The notes: generated from the sequence alone by a model not told the origin. DNA of 64,000 nt from Mycobacterium sp. ACS4054 (GCF_001667275.1 NZ_LZHV01000055.1:90091-154090), one strand, 5' to 3'. Shown: positions 1 to 11,598, counted from the stretch's first letter. A program made the numbers and translations.

Positions 1-48
1 CGCGATGAAGTCATCATGTGATGAATATCGTCCTCCGGGGAGGCGTTG

Positions 49-1329
<1,281 letters not shown>

Positions 1330-1410
1330 GGCGTCGGCTCCTTCTCGGGGCCTGGGGGTCCCCGCGACACCGGGATATTGCCATGGCGGCGGTGCCGGTA
1401 GGTTCGGTGG

Positions 1411-2022
1411 GTGGCCGCACGCGAGCTGCTCGTCGACCCCGTCGCGGCCGCGCATCGGCTGCTCGGCGCCACCCTCACCGGGCGCGGCGTCACCGCCGTC
1501 ATCGTCGAAGTCGAGGCCTACGGCGGCGTTCCCGACGGCCCCTGGCCCGACGCCGCGGCCCACTCCTACCGGGGCATGTCCGGCCGCAACGCGGTGATGT
1601 TCGGCCCGCCCGGGCGGCTCTACACCTACCGCAGCCACGGGATCCACGTCTGCGCCAACGTCTCCTGCGGGCCCGACGGCACCGCCGCGGCCGTCCTGCT
1701 GCGGGCCGCCGCGCTGGAGGATGGCACCGACGTCGCCCGCGCCCGGCGCGGCGAGCTGGTCCGCGCGGCCGCGCTCGCCCGCGGCCCCGGCAACCTGTGC
1801 TCGGCCCTGGGAATCACCATGGCGGACAACGGCATTGACCTGTTCGACCCGAACAGTGCGGTAACGCTGGAACTGAACGAGCCGCTGACCCCCGCGTGCG
1901 GGCCGCGCGTCGGCGTCAGCAAGGCCGCCGATCGGCCGTGGCGGCTGTGGCTCCCGGGCCGCCCGGAGGTCTCGGCGTACCGGCGCAGCCCGCGGGCGCC
2001 GGCCCCGGGCACCAGCGATTAA
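1411..2022 (+). CDS. mpg: 3-methyladenine DNA glycosylase (AAG/MPG family)
   Basis: 203-residue protein of the alkyladenine DNA glycosylase family, which excises alkylated purines in base-excision repair. Family landmarks are VEVEAYGG near residue 33, where the second Glu is the expected catalytic base, [26 protein letters not shown] strand residues split over 50-70, and ARGPGNL near 127. Its length equals that of the M. tuberculosis Rv1688 product as I recall it, and it lies one gene before tyrS as there. The start is a GTG at 1411. Its 3' end overlaps the convergent transporter gene by 4 bp. Confidence 0.93.
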   Translation: MAARELLVDPVAAAHRLLGATLTGRGVTAVIVEVEAYGGVPDGPWPDAAAHSYRGMSGRNAVMFGPPGRLYTYRSHGIHVCANVSCGPDGTAAAVLLRAAALEDGTDVARARRGELVRAAALARGPGNLCSALGITMADNGIDLFDPNSAVTLELNEPLTPACGPRVGVSKAADRPWRLWLPGRPEVSAYRRSPRAPAPGTSD

Positions 2023-2897
2023 GCGTCGGCCAGCGCCGCCGCCCGGAACGCGGGGTCCACGCGACGCGCGAGGAACACGAACGTCAGGGCCATCAGGGGC
2101 GCGACGGCGCTGTATAGCGCGGCCGGCGTGGCCATTTCGACGCTGTTGAGCAACTGGGGGCTCAACGCCACGCCCATCGCCACCACGGCGTTGTGCATGC
2201 CGACCTCCAGGCTGACCGCAACGGCCTGCCGGGGAGCCAGGCGCATCAGCCGCGGCGCCAGGTAGCCGACCGTCAGGCTGACCGAGCAGAAGGTCGCGAC
2301 GGCCCCGCTCAGCGCGCCGAAGTTGTGCCACAGCGTCTTGCGTCCTCCGGCGACGGCCCCGAGGACGGCCAGCACCAGCAGCACAAGGGCGGCGATCCGG
2401 ACCGGCTTCTGCAGCCGCCGGGCCGCCTCGGGAAAGCGGTGCCGGAAGGCCACCCCGATGGCGATCGGGACGAGCACCATGCCGAACACCGCGAAGAACT
2501 TGTCCAGTTGCAGGGGCAGAAACCGCCCCTCGCCCATGAACCAGGTCATCGCCACCGCCAGGATCGCGGGCAGGGCGACGATTGACAGCACGGCGTTGAT
2601 CGCGGTCAGCGTGAGGTTCAGCGCCAGGTCGCCGTTGAACAAGTGGCTGAGGATGCTCGACATGGTCCCGCCGGGGGTGGCGGCCATCAGCATCAGCCCG
2701 ACGGCCAGCGGCGGCGCGAGGCGGAAGGCCTCGGCGATCACCAGGCACAGGGCCGGCAGCAGCAGCGCCTGGCAGATCAGCGCCACCGCCAGGGGTTTGC
2801 GCAGCGTGGCGGCGCGCTTGAAGTCGTCGATCGTGAGCGTCAGCCCGAGGGCAAGCATCACCGCGATGACCACGATCGGCCAGTATCGGTTGTCCAT
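2019..2897 (-). CDS. Bile acid:sodium symporter (BASS) family transporter
   Basis: 292-residue hydrophobic protein with nine or ten predicted membrane helices. It carries the BASS/SBF core: a glycine-rich [13 protein letters not shown] segment near residue 72, followed by a [11 protein letters not shown] helix, and the second repeat with [15 protein letters not shown]. Relatives carry organic anions such as bile acids, pantoate or arsenite; the substrate cannot be told here. I chose the ATG at 2897 (MDNRYWP). The reading frame is open further upstream, but that extension has no membrane character and would run into the divergent tyrS. This gene interrupts the mpg-tyrS adjacency known from M. 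tuberculosis. Confidence 0.85.
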   Translation of the reverse strand: MDNRYWPIVVIAVMLALGLTLTIDDFKRAATLRKPLAVALICQALLLPALCLVIAEAFRLAPPLAVGLMLMAATPGGTMSSILSHLFNGDLALNLTLTAINAVLSIVALPAILAVAMTWFMGEGRFLPLQLDKFFAVFGMVLVPIAIGVAFRHRFPEAARRLQKPVRIAALVLLVLAVLGAVAGGRKTLWHNFGALSGAVATFCSVSLTVGYLAPRLMRLAPRQAVAVSLEVGMHNAVVAMGVALSPQLLNSVEMATPAALYSAVAPLMALTFVFLARRVDPAFRAAALADA

Positions 2898-3009
2898 CAC
2901 GCTCCGCGTCGTCGGCGCGCCCACGTCGATGGCGCGACGGTGGTTAGCTTGCCTTATCGCGCCGCGCGGCGGCGAATCGTGGCCCCGGGAGCGACTAAAG
3001 TCGTGCGCG

Positions 3010-4287
3010 ATGTCTTCCGGGATCCTTGACGAGCTGGGCTGGCGCGGCCTGATCGCGCAGTCCACCGACCTCGCCGCGCTGGCCGCCGAGCGCGGGCCGC
3101 TGACCGTGTACGCGGGTTTCGATCCCACCGCGCCCAGCCTGCACGCGGGGCACCTGGTGCCGCTGCTGGCGCTGCGGCGGTTTCAGCGGGCCGGGCATCG
3201 CCCGATCGTGCTCGCCGGCGGGGCCACCGGCATGATCGGCGACCCGCGCGACGTCGGCGAGCGCACCCTCAACGAGGCGGACACCGTCGCGGAATGGACC
3301 GGGCGCATCCGCGGGCAGCTGGAGCGCTTCGTCGATTTCGACCAATCCCCGACGGGCGCGGTCGTCGTCAACAACCTGGACTGGACCCAAGGCCTCTCGG
3401 CCATCGAGTTCCTGCGTGACCTCGGCAAGCACTTCTCGGTCAACGTCATGCTGGATCGCGACACCATCCGGCGGCGGCTGGAGGGCGAGGGCATCTCCTA
3501 CACGGAGTTCAGCTACATGCTGTTGCAGGCCAACGACTACGTGGAGCTGTATCGGCGGTACGGCTGCACGCTGCAGATCGGCGGCTCCGACCAGTGGGGC
3601 AACATCATCGCCGGCGTCCGGCTGGTCCGCCAGAAGCTGGGCGCGACGGTGCACGCGCTGACCGTTCCGCTGGTCACCGCGGCCGACGGCACCAAGTTCG
3701 GCAAGTCCACCGGCGGCGGCAGCCTGTGGCTGGACCCGGCGATGACCACCCCGTACGCGTGGTACCAGTACTTCTTCAACACCGCCGACGCCGACGTGAT
3801 CCGGTACCTGCGGTGGTTCACCTTCCTGTCCGCCGACGAGCTGGCCGAGCTGGAGCACGCCACCCAGGAGCGCCCGCAGCAGCGCGCCGCCCAGCGCCGG
3901 CTGGCCCGCGAACTGACCGTGCTCGTCCACGGCGAGGCGGCCACCGAGGCCGTCGAGCACGCCAGCCGGGCGCTGTTCGGTCAGGGCGAGCTGGACCGGC
4001 TGGACGAGGCGACGCTGGCGGCCGCGCTGCGCGAGGCCTCGGTGGCCGAGCTCAAACCCGGCGCCCCCGACGGGATCGTCGACCTGTTGGTGGCCAGCGG
4101 CCTGTCGGAGAGCAGGAAGGCCGCCCGCCGCACCATCGGCGAGGGCGGGGTGTCGGTCAACAACGCCCGGATCGACAGCGAGGAGTGGACGCCGCAGCCC
4201 TCGGACTTCCTGCACGGCCGGTGGCTGGTGCTGCGCCGCGGCAAGCGCACGATCGCCGGGATCGAAAAGGTCATCGAAAAGGTATAG
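3010..4287 (+). CDS. tyrS: Tyrosyl-tRNA synthetase
   Basis: 425-residue class I aminoacyl-tRNA synthetase that charges tRNA-Tyr in the cytoplasm. The HIGH motif appears as HAGH in [12 protein letters not shown] near residue 47, and the KMSKS-loop equivalent is KFGKS near residue 231. The tyrosine site is visible in YAGFDPT and in [10 protein letters not shown] with the [10 protein letters not shown] motif. The C-terminal 80 residues form an S4 RNA-binding domain ([14 protein letters not shown]). The ATG at 3010 is preferred; the frame is open upstream but without homology. It is divergent from the BASS transporter and starts the run of co-directional genes to 15972. Confidence 0.98.
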   Translation: MSSGILDELGWRGLIAQSTDLAALAAERGPLTVYAGFDPTAPSLHAGHLVPLLALRRFQRAGHRPIVLAGGATGMIGDPRDVGERTLNEADTVAEWTGRIRGQLERFVDFDQSPTGAVVVNNLDWTQGLSAIEFLRDLGKHFSVNVMLDRDTIRRRLEGEGISYTEFSYMLLQANDYVELYRRYGCTLQIGGSDQWGNIIAGVRLVRQKLGATVHALTVPLVTAADGTKFGKSTGGGSLWLDPAMTTPYAWYQYFFNTADADVIRYLRWFTFLSADELAELEHATQERPQQRAAQRRLARELTVLVHGEAATEAVEHASRALFGQGELDRLDEATLAAALREASVAELKPGAPDGIVDLLVASGLSESRKAARRTIGEGGVSVNNARIDSEEWTPQPSDFLHGRWLVLRRGKRTIAGIEKVIEKV

Positions 4288-4352
4288 AACGCACCCGCAA
4301 CACACGTTGGTGCGCAAATCTTTACCGTTCCGTGTTGCGGCTGTGACCCGGA

Positions 4353-4736
4353 TTGGCCAGGGTGGTCACGATGACATCCCTGCGGCGCGTCCGGTGGGCC
4401 CTGCTGCGCGTCCTGGGGGTGGGCGCCTGCGTGGCGGGCCTGGCCGCGCCACTGGCCGCCCCCGTGCGCGCCGACATGCGCGGGAACGCCTTCCTGATGG
4501 CCCTGTCCAACGCCGGGATCACCTATCCCCACCCCGCCAGCGCGCTGGCGCTGGGCCAGTCGGTGTGCCCCATGCTGGTCATGCCGGGCCAGTCCTTCGA
4601 CACGGTGGCCGCCGAGATGGCCAGGCGCAGCGGCCTCGGTTACGACTCGGCCGGGCTGTTCACCATCGTCGCCATCGCGAACTTCTGCCCGGCGGTGATC
4701 GCGCCGCTGCTGCAGAACCGGCTCACGGCGTACTAG
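4353..4736 (+). CDS. lprJ: LprJ-like exported DUF732 protein
   Basis: 127-residue small exported protein matching the position and length of M. tuberculosis LprJ (Rv1690). An Arg-rich start and a hydrophobic segment (residues 17-36) form a signal peptide. VGAC near residue 26 is a weak lipobox, and APVRAD offers a signal peptidase I alternative, so lipid anchoring is uncertain. The mature part has the DUF732 pattern: NAGITYPHP, a central VCPML Cys, and a second Cys in ANFCP that may form a disulfide. The start may be TTG at 4353 or ATG at 4371 (121 residues). Function is unknown; in M. tuberculosis LprJ has been linked to KdpD sensing (recalled). Confidence 0.8.
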   Translation: MARVVTMTSLRRVRWALLRVLGVGACVAGLAAPLAAPVRADMRGNAFLMALSNAGITYPHPASALALGQSVCPMLVMPGQSFDTVAAEMARRSGLGYDSAGLFTIVAIANFCPAVIAPLLQNRLTAY

Positions 4737-4763
4737 CCCCGCGGCCCCCGTATCCTCGGCTGC

Positions 4764-5546
4764 GTGGTCGACGACAGGCAGCGGCAGCGGGGTGAACGGC
4801 GCCCGCGTTCGTCCGGCGCCTGGTCGGGGACGGGCCGCGCGCGACCGGCCCAGCCGCAGAAGCCCGACGCCCGCCGCGAGCCCGACGCCGGGCCGCCGAT
4901 ACCGCCCGGCGTGGACGCCCGGCAGCTGGCGCCCGAGATCCGCGGCGAGCTGAGCACGCTGGACCGCGCCACCGCCGACGCGGTCGCGCGGCACCTGGTC
5001 GCCGCCGGCGAGTTGCTCGACGAGGACCCGGAGGCCGCGCTGCGCCGACCACGCGCCGCCCGGGCCCGGTCCAGCAGGATCGCCGCGATCCGTGAGGCGG
5101 TCGGAATCGCCGCCTATCACTGCGGCGACTGGGCCCAGGCGCTGGCCGAACTGCGCGCAGCCCGCAGGATGGGCAGCAAGTCCAACCTGCTCGCCCTCAT
5201 CGCGGATTGCGAACGGGGACTTGGCCGCCCGGAACGCGCGATCGAACTCGCGCGCGGGCCGGAGGCCGCGCAGCTCGACGGTGACGACGCCGACGAGCTG
5301 CGCATTGTCGCGGCTGGCGCGCGCGCGGATCTCGGCCAGCTGGAGCAGGCGCTGACCCTCTTGTCCACGCCGCAATTGGACCCGGGCCGCCAGGGCCCGA
5401 CGGCGGCGCGGTTGTTCTACGCCTACGCCGACACGCTATTGGCCCTGGGCCGCAAAGACGAAGCGCTGCAATGGTTCCTGCGCTCGGCGGCGGCCGACGT
5501 CGACGGCGTCACCGACGCCGAAGACCGGGTCAGCGAGCTGGGCTGA
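4764..5546 (+). CDS. TPR-like hypothetical protein (Rv1691-type)
   Basis: 260-residue cytoplasmic protein. The first 50 residues are basic and proline-rich, with no structure expected. From about residue 55 on it is a series of paired helices rich in Ala/Leu/Arg with tetratricopeptide-like spacing (GDWAQALAELRAARRM, GRPERAIELARG, GQLEQALTLL, GRKDEALQWFLRS). This implies a protein-binding scaffold. It starts with GTG at 4764, ends one base before the phosphatase gene and is almost certainly co-transcribed with it. It matches the position and size of M. tuberculosis Rv1691, which has no assigned function. Confidence 0.85.
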   Translation: MVDDRQRQRGERRPRSSGAWSGTGRARPAQPQKPDARREPDAGPPIPPGVDARQLAPEIRGELSTLDRATADAVARHLVAAGELLDEDPEAALRRPRAARARSSRIAAIREAVGIAAYHCGDWAQALAELRAARRMGSKSNLLALIADCERGLGRPERAIELARGPEAAQLDGDDADELRIVAAGARADLGQLEQALTLLSTPQLDPGRQGPTAARLFYAYADTLLALGRKDEALQWFLRSAAADVDGVTDAEDRVSELG

Positions 5547-5547
5547 G

Positions 5548-6558
5548 ATGACAAGCGTTGCGCGCCAATACGATTGCCTGTTGCTCGATCTTGATGGCAC
5601 CTTGTTTCGCGGCCGCCAGCCCACCGACGGCGCGGTGCAGGCCCTGGCCGAGGTGCGCAGCCGCGCGTTCTTCATCACCAACAACGCGTCGCGCAGCGCC
5701 GCCGAGGTGGCCGCGCACCTGACCGAGCTCGGCTTCACCGCCACCGCCGACGACGTCGCCACCAGCGCGCAGAGCGCCGCCCGGCTGCTGGCCGATCGGC
5801 TGCCGGCCGGGTCGCCGGTGTTGATCGTGGGCACCGACGCGCTGGCCGACGAGGTCGCGGACGTGTGGCTGCGGCCGGTGCGCCGCTTCGACGACGAGCC
5901 GGTCGCCGTCGTACAGGGCCTGTCGATGACCATCGGCTGGCCCGACCTGGCCGAGGCCGCGCTGGCCATTCGCTCCGGCGCGCTCTGGGTGGCGGCCAAC
6001 ATCGATCCGACCCTGCCGACCGAGCGGGGCCTGTTGCCGGGGAACGGGTCCATGGTCGCCGCGCTGCGGGCCGCGACCGGCGCCGAGCCGCAGGTCGCGG
6101 GCAAACCCGCGCCCGGCCTGCTCACGGACGCGGTGGCCCGGGGCGAATTTCGCGCGCCGCTGGTGGTCGGCGACCGGCTGGACACCGACATCGAGGGCGC
6201 GAACGCTGCCAAGCTGCCCAGCCTGATGGTCCTCACCGGGGTCAGCTCCGCGCGGGACGCGGTGTACGCCGAACCCGAGCGGCGGCCGACCTACATCGGC
6301 CACGACCTGCGAGCGCTGCACTCCGACGGCGACCAGCTCGCGGTCGGCCCCCAGCCGGCCTGGGCGGTCGACGTCGGCGACGGGGCGGTGACCGTCAGTG
6401 GCGCCGGGCCCGACGACGGCGACGGGCTGTCGATCGTGCGGGCGGTCGCCAGCGCCGTCTGGGGCGCGCGGTCCGACGGGCACCCGCTCGGCATCCACGC
6501 CGCCGACGACCGCGCCCGCGACGCGCTGCAGCGCTGGTCGTTGGTGCACAGCGACTGA
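5548..6558 (+). CDS. HAD-superfamily phosphatase, glycerol-3-phosphate phosphatase type
   Basis: 336-residue HAD hydrolase of the NagD/PGP class. Motif I is DLDGTLF (nucleophile and acid/base Asp, residues 12-18), motif II is FITNNAS, motif III is the Lys of AGKPAPG near residue 188, and motif IV is VGDRLDTDI near 209. The M. tuberculosis counterpart in the same position, Rv1692, was described as a glycerol-3-phosphate phosphatase that recycles glycerophospholipid head groups. That substrate is carried over by synteny, not shown here. The C-terminal 80 residues lie outside the HAD fold and resemble the extra domain of that enzyme. The upstream gene ends one base before its ATG. Confidence 0.9.
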   Translation: MTSVARQYDCLLLDLDGTLFRGRQPTDGAVQALAEVRSRAFFITNNASRSAAEVAAHLTELGFTATADDVATSAQSAARLLADRLPAGSPVLIVGTDALADEVADVWLRPVRRFDDEPVAVVQGLSMTIGWPDLAEAALAIRSGALWVAANIDPTLPTERGLLPGNGSMVAALRAATGAEPQVAGKPAPGLLTDAVARGEFRAPLVVGDRLDTDIEGANAAKLPSLMVLTGVSSARDAVYAEPERRPTYIGHDLRALHSDGDQLAVGPQPAWAVDVGDGAVTVSGAGPDDGDGLSIVRAVASAVWGARSDGHPLGIHAADDRARDALQRWSLVHSD

Positions 6559-6581
6559 CGGGTGACTAGCGTAAGAGCGCA

Positions 6582-6767
6582 ATGACTACCGATCCCGAAC
6601 AGATCCGTGCCGAAATCGACGCCCTGCTGGCCCGGCTGCCCGAGCCCGGTGCGCCGGACAATCCCCACAACGCGCCGTCGCTAACGGAGCTCGAAGACAT
6701 TGCGCGCCGCCTTTCCGAGGCGCACGACGTGCTGCTGGCCGCGCTGGAGTCGGCGGAGAAGGGCTGA
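6582..6767 (+). CDS. Small conserved hypothetical protein (Rv1693-type)
   Basis: 61-residue acidic protein, predicted helical, with heptad-like Leu/Ala spacing (ELEDIARRLSEAHDVLLAALESA) that suggests a helical hairpin or dimer. It lies between the phosphatase and tlyA, 23 bp after one and 8 bp before the other, exactly where M. tuberculosis has the 58-residue Rv1693. No catalytic motif is visible. Conserved position between co-transcribed genes supports it as a real gene. Confidence 0.8.
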   Translation: MTTDPEQIRAEIDALLARLPEPGAPDNPHNAPSLTELEDIARRLSEAHDVLLAALESAEKG

Positions 6768-6775
6768 GTGCCCGC

Positions 6776-7579
6776 ATGTCCCGCCGCGCCCGCGTCGACG
6801 CCGAGCTGGTTCGGCGCGGCCTGGCGCGATCGCGCCAGCAGGCCGCCGAGTTGATCGGCGCCGGGCGGGTCAGCATCGACGGGCTGCCGGCCCGCAAGCC
6901 GGGCACGGCCGTCGCCGTCACCGCGGCCCTGACCGTCGCCGACGACGGCGAGCGGGGCTGGGTGTCGCGGGGCGCGCACAAACTGATCGGCGCCCTGGAC
7001 GCCTTCGGCATCCCGGTGGCGGGCCGGCGCTGCCTGGACGCCGGGGCGTCGACGGGCGGGTTCACCGAGGTGCTGCTGGACCGCGGCGCCGCCGGAATCG
7101 TGGCGGTGGACGTCGGATACGGCCAGCTGGCGTGGTCGCTGCGCTGCGACCCGCGGGTCGTCGTCGTCGAGCGGACGAACGCGCGTGACCTGTCTCGCGA
7201 GGCGATCGGCGGCCCGGTCGACCTCATCGTGGCCGACCTGTCCTTCATTTCGCTGTCCACCGTGTTGCCCGCGCTGGCTGGATGTGCTTCGGCCACTGCG
7301 GATATCGTTCCCATGGTGAAGCCGCAGTTCGAGGTGGGCAGGGGCCAGGTGGGTGCCGGCGGGGTCGTGCACGACCCGGGCCTGCGTGCCGGCGCCGTGC
7401 TGGCGGTGGCGCGGCGCGCCGGCGAACTGGGCTGGCACACCGCCGGGGTCACTCCCAGCCCGCTGCCGGGCCCCTCGGGCAACGTCGAATACTTCTTGTG
7501 GTTGCGCGCCGAAACGGGATTGGCGGATGACGAGTTGGCGGCGGCGGTTGAGCACGCCGTAGAACGGGGCCCGCAATGA
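6776..7579 (+). CDS. tlyA: 16S/23S rRNA 2'-O-methyltransferase TlyA
   Basis: 267-residue rRNA methyltransferase. An N-terminal S4-like RNA-binding domain (residues 1-60, with [16 protein letters not shown]) is followed by an RrmJ/FtsJ-type Rossmann domain. The SAM site is [11 protein letters not shown] near residue 84, and [13 protein letters not shown] holds the catalytic Asp near 150. Mycobacterial TlyA methylates C1409 of 16S and C1920 of 23S rRNA, and its loss gives resistance to capreomycin and viomycin; hemolysin activity has also been reported. Its stop overlaps the start of nadK (ATGA, 7576-7579), indicating translational coupling. Confidence 0.96.
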   Translation: MSRRARVDAELVRRGLARSRQQAAELIGAGRVSIDGLPARKPGTAVAVTAALTVADDGERGWVSRGAHKLIGALDAFGIPVAGRRCLDAGASTGGFTEVLLDRGAAGIVAVDVGYGQLAWSLRCDPRVVVVERTNARDLSREAIGGPVDLIVADLSFISLSTVLPALAGCASATADIVPMVKPQFEVGRGQVGAGGVVHDPGLRAGAVLAVARRAGELGWHTAGVTPSPLPGPSGNVEYFLWLRAETGLADDELAAAVEHAVERGPQ

Positions 7580-8499
7580 CCGAGCAGCGCACGGTGCTGA
7601 TGGTGGTGCACACCGGCCGCGAGGAAGCCACCGACACCGCGGCCCGGGTGCAGAAGGTGTTGGGCGACAACGACATCGGGCTCCGGGTGCTGTCCGCCGA
7701 GGCGGTCGACCGGGGTTCGCTGCATGTGGCGCCCGACGACATCCGCGCGATGGGCGTCGAGATCGAGGTCGTCGACGCCGACCCGCAGGCCGCCGACGGC
7801 TGCGAGCTGGTGCTGGTGCTCGGCGGGGACGGCACGTTCCTGCGCGCGGCCGAACTGGCCCGCAACGCCGGTATCCCGGTGCTGGGCGTCAACCTGGGCC
7901 GGATCGGCTTCCTGGCCGAGGCCGAGGCCGAGGCCATCGACCGGGTGCTCGAGCACGTCGTCGCCCGGGACTACCGGGTGGAGAACCGCCTCACCCTGGA
8001 CGTGCTGGTGCGCACGGGCGGCCGGGAGATCGCGCACGGCTGGGCGCTCAACGAGGTCAGCCTGGAAAAGGGCCCGCGGCTGGGCGTGCTCGGGGTGGTC
8101 GTCGAGATCGACGGCCGGCCGGTGTCGGCGTTCGGGTGCGACGGCGTGCTGGTGTCGACGCCCACCGGCTCCACCGCCTACGCGTTCTCCGCGGGCGGCC
8201 CCGTGCTGTGGCCGGACCTCGAGGCAATCCTGGTGGTGCCCAACAACGCTCACGCGCTGTTCGGCCGGCCGATGGTCACCAGCCCCGACGCCACCATCGC
8301 GATCGAGATCGAGGCGGACGGCCACGACGCCCTGGTGTTCTGCGACGGCCGGCGCGAAATGCTGATCCCGGCCGGCAGCCGGATCGAGGTGAGCCGTTGT
8401 GACACGCCGGTGAAGTGGGCGCGGCTGGACAGCGCGCCGTTCACCGACCGGTTGGTGCGCAAGTTCCGGCTGCCGGTGACGGGTTGGCGCGGGAAGTAA
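7576..8499 (+). CDS. nadK: NAD kinase
   Basis: 307-residue NAD(+) kinase, the source of NADP(H). It shows the GGDGT motif in [15 protein letters not shown] near residue 78, [13 protein letters not shown] near 100, NE near 156 and the glycine-rich [16 protein letters not shown] near 193 that binds NAD. Mycobacterial NadK can use polyphosphate as well as ATP. Length equals M. tuberculosis PpnK (Rv1695). It overlaps tlyA by 4 bp and ends 6 bp before recN. The short GAGGCC repeat around 7918-7934 simply encodes an Ala-Glu run. Confidence 0.97.
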   Translation: MTEQRTVLMVVHTGREEATDTAARVQKVLGDNDIGLRVLSAEAVDRGSLHVAPDDIRAMGVEIEVVDADPQAADGCELVLVLGGDGTFLRAAELARNAGIPVLGVNLGRIGFLAEAEAEAIDRVLEHVVARDYRVENRLTLDVLVRTGGREIAHGWALNEVSLEKGPRLGVLGVVVEIDGRPVSAFGCDGVLVSTPTGSTAYAFSAGGPVLWPDLEAILVVPNNAHALFGRPMVTSPDATIAIEIEADGHDALVFCDGRREMLIPAGSRIEVSRCDTPVKWARLDSAPFTDRLVRKFRLPVTGWRGK

Positions 8500-8505
8500 C
8501 GGCGG

Positions 8506-10260
8506 GTGCTCACCGAAATCCGCATCGAGTCGCTCGGTGCGATCAGCGCCGCGGTCGGGGAGTTCGACCGCGGCCTGACCGTGCTGACGGGGGAGACCGG
8601 CACCGGCAAGACCATGGTGGTAACCGGGCTGCACCTGCTCGGCGGGGCCCGCGCCGACGCTACCCGGGTGCGCTCGGGGGCCGACCGCGCCGTCGTCGAA
8701 GGGCGTTTCACCACAACCGATCTCGAGGATGCGGTGGTGGCGCAGCTGGACGGGATGCTGGACGCGTCGGGCGCGGAGCGCGACGAGGACGGCAGCGTGA
8801 TCGCGCTGCGCTCGGTCAGCCGCGACGGGCCCTCGCGGGCCTACCTCGGCGGTCGCAGCGTGCCCGCCAAGTCGCTGGGCGATTTCACCGCCGAGCTGCT
8901 CACCCTGCACGGGCAGAACGACCAGCTGCGCCTGATGCGGCCCGAGGAGCAGCGCGGCGCGCTGGACCGGTTCGCCAAGGCCGGCCCCGCGCTCGAGCGG
9001 TATCGCAAGCTGCGCGACGCCTGGCTCACCGCGCGGCACGACCTCATCGACCGGCGGAACCGGATGCGCGAACTCGCGCTGGAGTCCGACCGATTGACGT
9101 TCGCGCTCAACGAGATTGACGCCGTCGACCCGCAACCGGGCGAAGACGACGCGCTGGTCGCCGACATCGTGCGGCTCTCCGAGCTGGACACCCTGCGCGA
9201 GGCCGCGGTCACCGCGCACGCGGCGCTTTCCGGGGCCCCCGACGACGCCGACGCGGGACACAGCGCCGCCGACGGCCTGGGGCGGGCGCGGGCGGCCCTG
9301 GAGTCGACCGACGACGCGAAGCTGCGGGCGCTGGCCGCCCAGGTCGGCGAGGCGCTCACGGTGGTGGCCGACGCGGCCGGCGAACTCAGCGCCTACCTAG
9401 ACGAGCTGCCGGTCGATGCCAGCGCGCTGGAAGCCAAGCTGGCCCGGCAGGCCGAACTGCGCACACTGACCCGCAAGTACGCCGCGGACGTCGACGGGGT
9501 GCTGCGGTGGGCCCAGGAGTCGCGGCAGCGGCTGGCCCAGCTCGACGTCTCCGAGGAGGGCCTGACGGCGCTGGCGGCCCGCGTCGAGGAGCTGGCACGC
9601 GAATTGGCGGACGCCGCAGGCGATCTCAGCGGCATCCGGCGCAAGGCCGCCAAGCGGCTCGCCAAGGAGGTCACCGCCGAGCTGTCCGGCCTGGCGATGG
9701 CCGACGCCCAGTTCAGCATCGAGGTGAGCAACGATCTCGCCGCCGAGAGGGACGATCCGGCCGCGCTCATGCTGGCGTCGGGCGAGCTGGCCCGGGCCGG
9801 GGCCGACGGCGTCGACCAGGTGGAGTTCGGTTTCGCGGCGCACCGCGGGATGGACCAGCTGCCGCTGGCGAAGAGCGCTTCCGGCGGCGAGCTGTCCCGG
9901 GTGATGCTGGCGCTGGAAGTGGTGCTGGCGGCCTCCGCGGCGGGCACCACGATGGTGTTCGACGAGGTGGACGCCGGCGTCGGCGGCCGCGCGGCGGTGC
10001 AGATCGGCCGGCGGCTGGCCCGGCTGGCGCGCACGCATCAGGTCATCGTGGTCACGCACCTGCCGCAGGTGGCGGCGTACGCCGACGTGCACCTGGTGGT
10101 GCACAGCGCCGGACCCAAGGGCACCAGCGTCGTGCGGCGGGTCACCGGCGACGAGCGCGTCGCCGAACTGGCCCGGATGCTGGCCGGGCTGGGCGAGTCC
10201 GACAGCGGCCGCGCGCACGCCCGCGAACTGCTAGACGCCGCGCAGAAGGACGAGATTTAA
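8506..10260 (+). CDS. recN: DNA repair protein RecN
   Basis: 584-residue SMC-like ATPase that acts in double-strand break repair. Walker A is GETGTGKT near residue 30, the long central coiled coil covers roughly residues 160-360, the ABC signature is SASGGELSRVMLALE near 461, and Walker B is TMVFDEVDAGVGG near 483, followed by VTHLPQVAAYAD. It starts with GTG at 8506, six bases after nadK. No clear SOS box is seen, in line with its position deep inside an operon. Confidence 0.97.
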   Translation: MLTEIRIESLGAISAAVGEFDRGLTVLTGETGTGKTMVVTGLHLLGGARADATRVRSGADRAVVEGRFTTTDLEDAVVAQLDGMLDASGAERDEDGSVIALRSVSRDGPSRAYLGGRSVPAKSLGDFTAELLTLHGQNDQLRLMRPEEQRGALDRFAKAGPALERYRKLRDAWLTARHDLIDRRNRMRELALESDRLTFALNEIDAVDPQPGEDDALVADIVRLSELDTLREAAVTAHAALSGAPDDADAGHSAADGLGRARAALESTDDAKLRALAAQVGEALTVVADAAGELSAYLDELPVDASALEAKLARQAELRTLTRKYAADVDGVLRWAQESRQRLAQLDVSEEGLTALAARVEELARELADAAGDLSGIRRKAAKRLAKEVTAELSGLAMADAQFSIEVSNDLAAERDDPAALMLASGELARAGADGVDQVEFGFAAHRGMDQLPLAKSASGGELSRVMLALEVVLAASAAGTTMVFDEVDAGVGGRAAVQIGRRLARLARTHQVIVVTHLPQVAAYADVHLVVHSAGPKGTSVVRRVTGDERVAELARMLAGLGESDSGRAHARELLDAAQKDEI

Positions 10261-10409
10261 AGGTCCCCGTGCCGCGACGGGCCATCGTGTACCCGCGCGC
10301 GACCAAGCCGTTAGCCGCTTGTGACTAATGGGACTCTAGTCAACTTCTGAGGCTGATGTTACGGCGCGCCTCCACGCCTCCTCCACGCATCACCGACAGA
10401 ATCGCCCCC

Positions 10410-11591
10410 ATGAAGATGTCAGGCCTGCTTACCCGTAACACCACCCGGCCGGGCCTCGTCGGCACCGCCCGCGTGGACCGGAACATCGACCGATTGCTGC
10501 GCAGGGTGTGCCCCGGCGACATCGTGGTGCTCGACGTCCTCGACCTGGACCGCATCACGGCGGACGCGCTGGTGGAGGCCGATATCGCCGCGGTCGTCAA
10601 CGCCTCGCCGTCGGTGTCGGGCCGCTACCCCAACATGGGCCCGGAGGTGCTGGTCAACAACGGGGTCACCCTGATCGACGAGACGGGACCCGACATCTTC
10701 AAGAAGGTCAAGGACGGCGCCAAGATCCGCCTGCACGAGGGCGGCGTCTACTCCGGGGACCGCCGGCTGGTGCGCGGCACCGAGCGCACCGATCACGACA
10801 TCGCCGACCTGATGCGGGAGGCCAAGAGCGGCCTGTCCGCGCACCTGGAGGCGTTCGCCGGCAACACCATCGAGTTCATCAAGAGCGAGAGCCCGTTGTT
10901 GATCGACGGCATCGGGATCCCCGACATCGACGTCGACCTGCGCCGCCGGCACGTGGTGATCGTCGCCGACGAGCCCAGCGCCGAGGAGGACCTGAAGTCC
11001 CTCAAGCCGTTCATCAAGGAGTACCAGCCGGTGCTCTTCGGCGTGGGCAGCGGCGCGGATGTGTTGCGCAAGGCCGGTTATCGGCCCCAGGTGATCGTCG
11101 GCGACCCCGACCAGATCAGCACCGACGCCCTCAAGTGCGGCGCCCAGGTCGTCCTGCCCGCCGACGCCGACGGCCATGCCCCCGGCCTGGAGCGCATCCA
11201 GGATCTCGGCGTCGGGGCGATGACCTTCCCGGCCGCGGGTTCGGCGATCGACCTGGCCCTGCTGCTGGCCGATCATCACGGCGCCGCGCTGCTGGTGACC
11301 GCGGGCCACACCGCCAACATCGAGACGTTCTTCGACCGCACCCGCGCGCACAGCAACCCGTCGACCTTCCTCACCCGGCTTCGGGTGGGGGAGAAGGTGG
11401 TGGACGCCAAGGCCGTGGCCACGCTGTACCGCAACCACATCTCGGCGGGCGCGATCGCGCTGCTGGCGCTGACGATGCTGATCGCCATCATCGTGGCCCT
11501 GTGGGTGTCGCGCACCGACGGCCTGGTGCTGCACTGGGTCACCGATTACTGGAACCACTTTTCCCTCTGGGTCCAGCACCTGGTGAGCTAG
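10410..11591 (+). CDS. steA: Cell-separation protein SteA
   Basis: 393-residue membrane-associated protein, the same length as M. tuberculosis Rv1697. The N-terminal cytoplasmic part has a TPK-like fold with VGSGADVLRKAGYRPQ and VGDPDQIS motifs, and a single hydrophobic helix near residues 345-365 anchors it. In Corynebacterium the homologue SteA pairs with SteB at the septum to control daughter-cell separation through peptidoglycan hydrolase activation. The ATG at 10410 (MKMSGLL) gives the family length; an in-frame ATG at 10356 would add 18 unconserved residues. About 150 bp without a gene separates it from recN and probably holds a promoter. steB follows after 7 bp. Confidence 0.93.
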   Translation: MKMSGLLTRNTTRPGLVGTARVDRNIDRLLRRVCPGDIVVLDVLDLDRITADALVEADIAAVVNASPSVSGRYPNMGPEVLVNNGVTLIDETGPDIFKKVKDGAKIRLHEGGVYSGDRRLVRGTERTDHDIADLMREAKSGLSAHLEAFAGNTIEFIKSESPLLIDGIGIPDIDVDLRRRHVVIVADEPSAEEDLKSLKPFIKEYQPVLFGVGSGADVLRKAGYRPQVIVGDPDQISTDALKCGAQVVLPADADGHAPGLERIQDLGVGAMTFPAAGSAIDLALLLADHHGAALLVTAGHTANIETFFDRTRAHSNPSTFLTRLRVGEKVVDAKAVATLYRNHISAGAIALLALTMLIAIIVALWVSRTDGLVLHWVTDYWNHFSLWVQHLVS

Positions 11592-11598
11592 GCCCGCG

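Noticed and set aside
7915..7935. Tandem GAGGCC repeat inside nadK
   Set aside because: It simply encodes alternating Ala-Glu in a helix of NAD kinase and shows no sign of expansion.
6586..9261. 891-codon minus-strand frame across tlyA, nadK and recN
   Set aside because: Spans three well-supported plus-strand genes; composition is Arg/His/Gln/Pro-rich without motifs.
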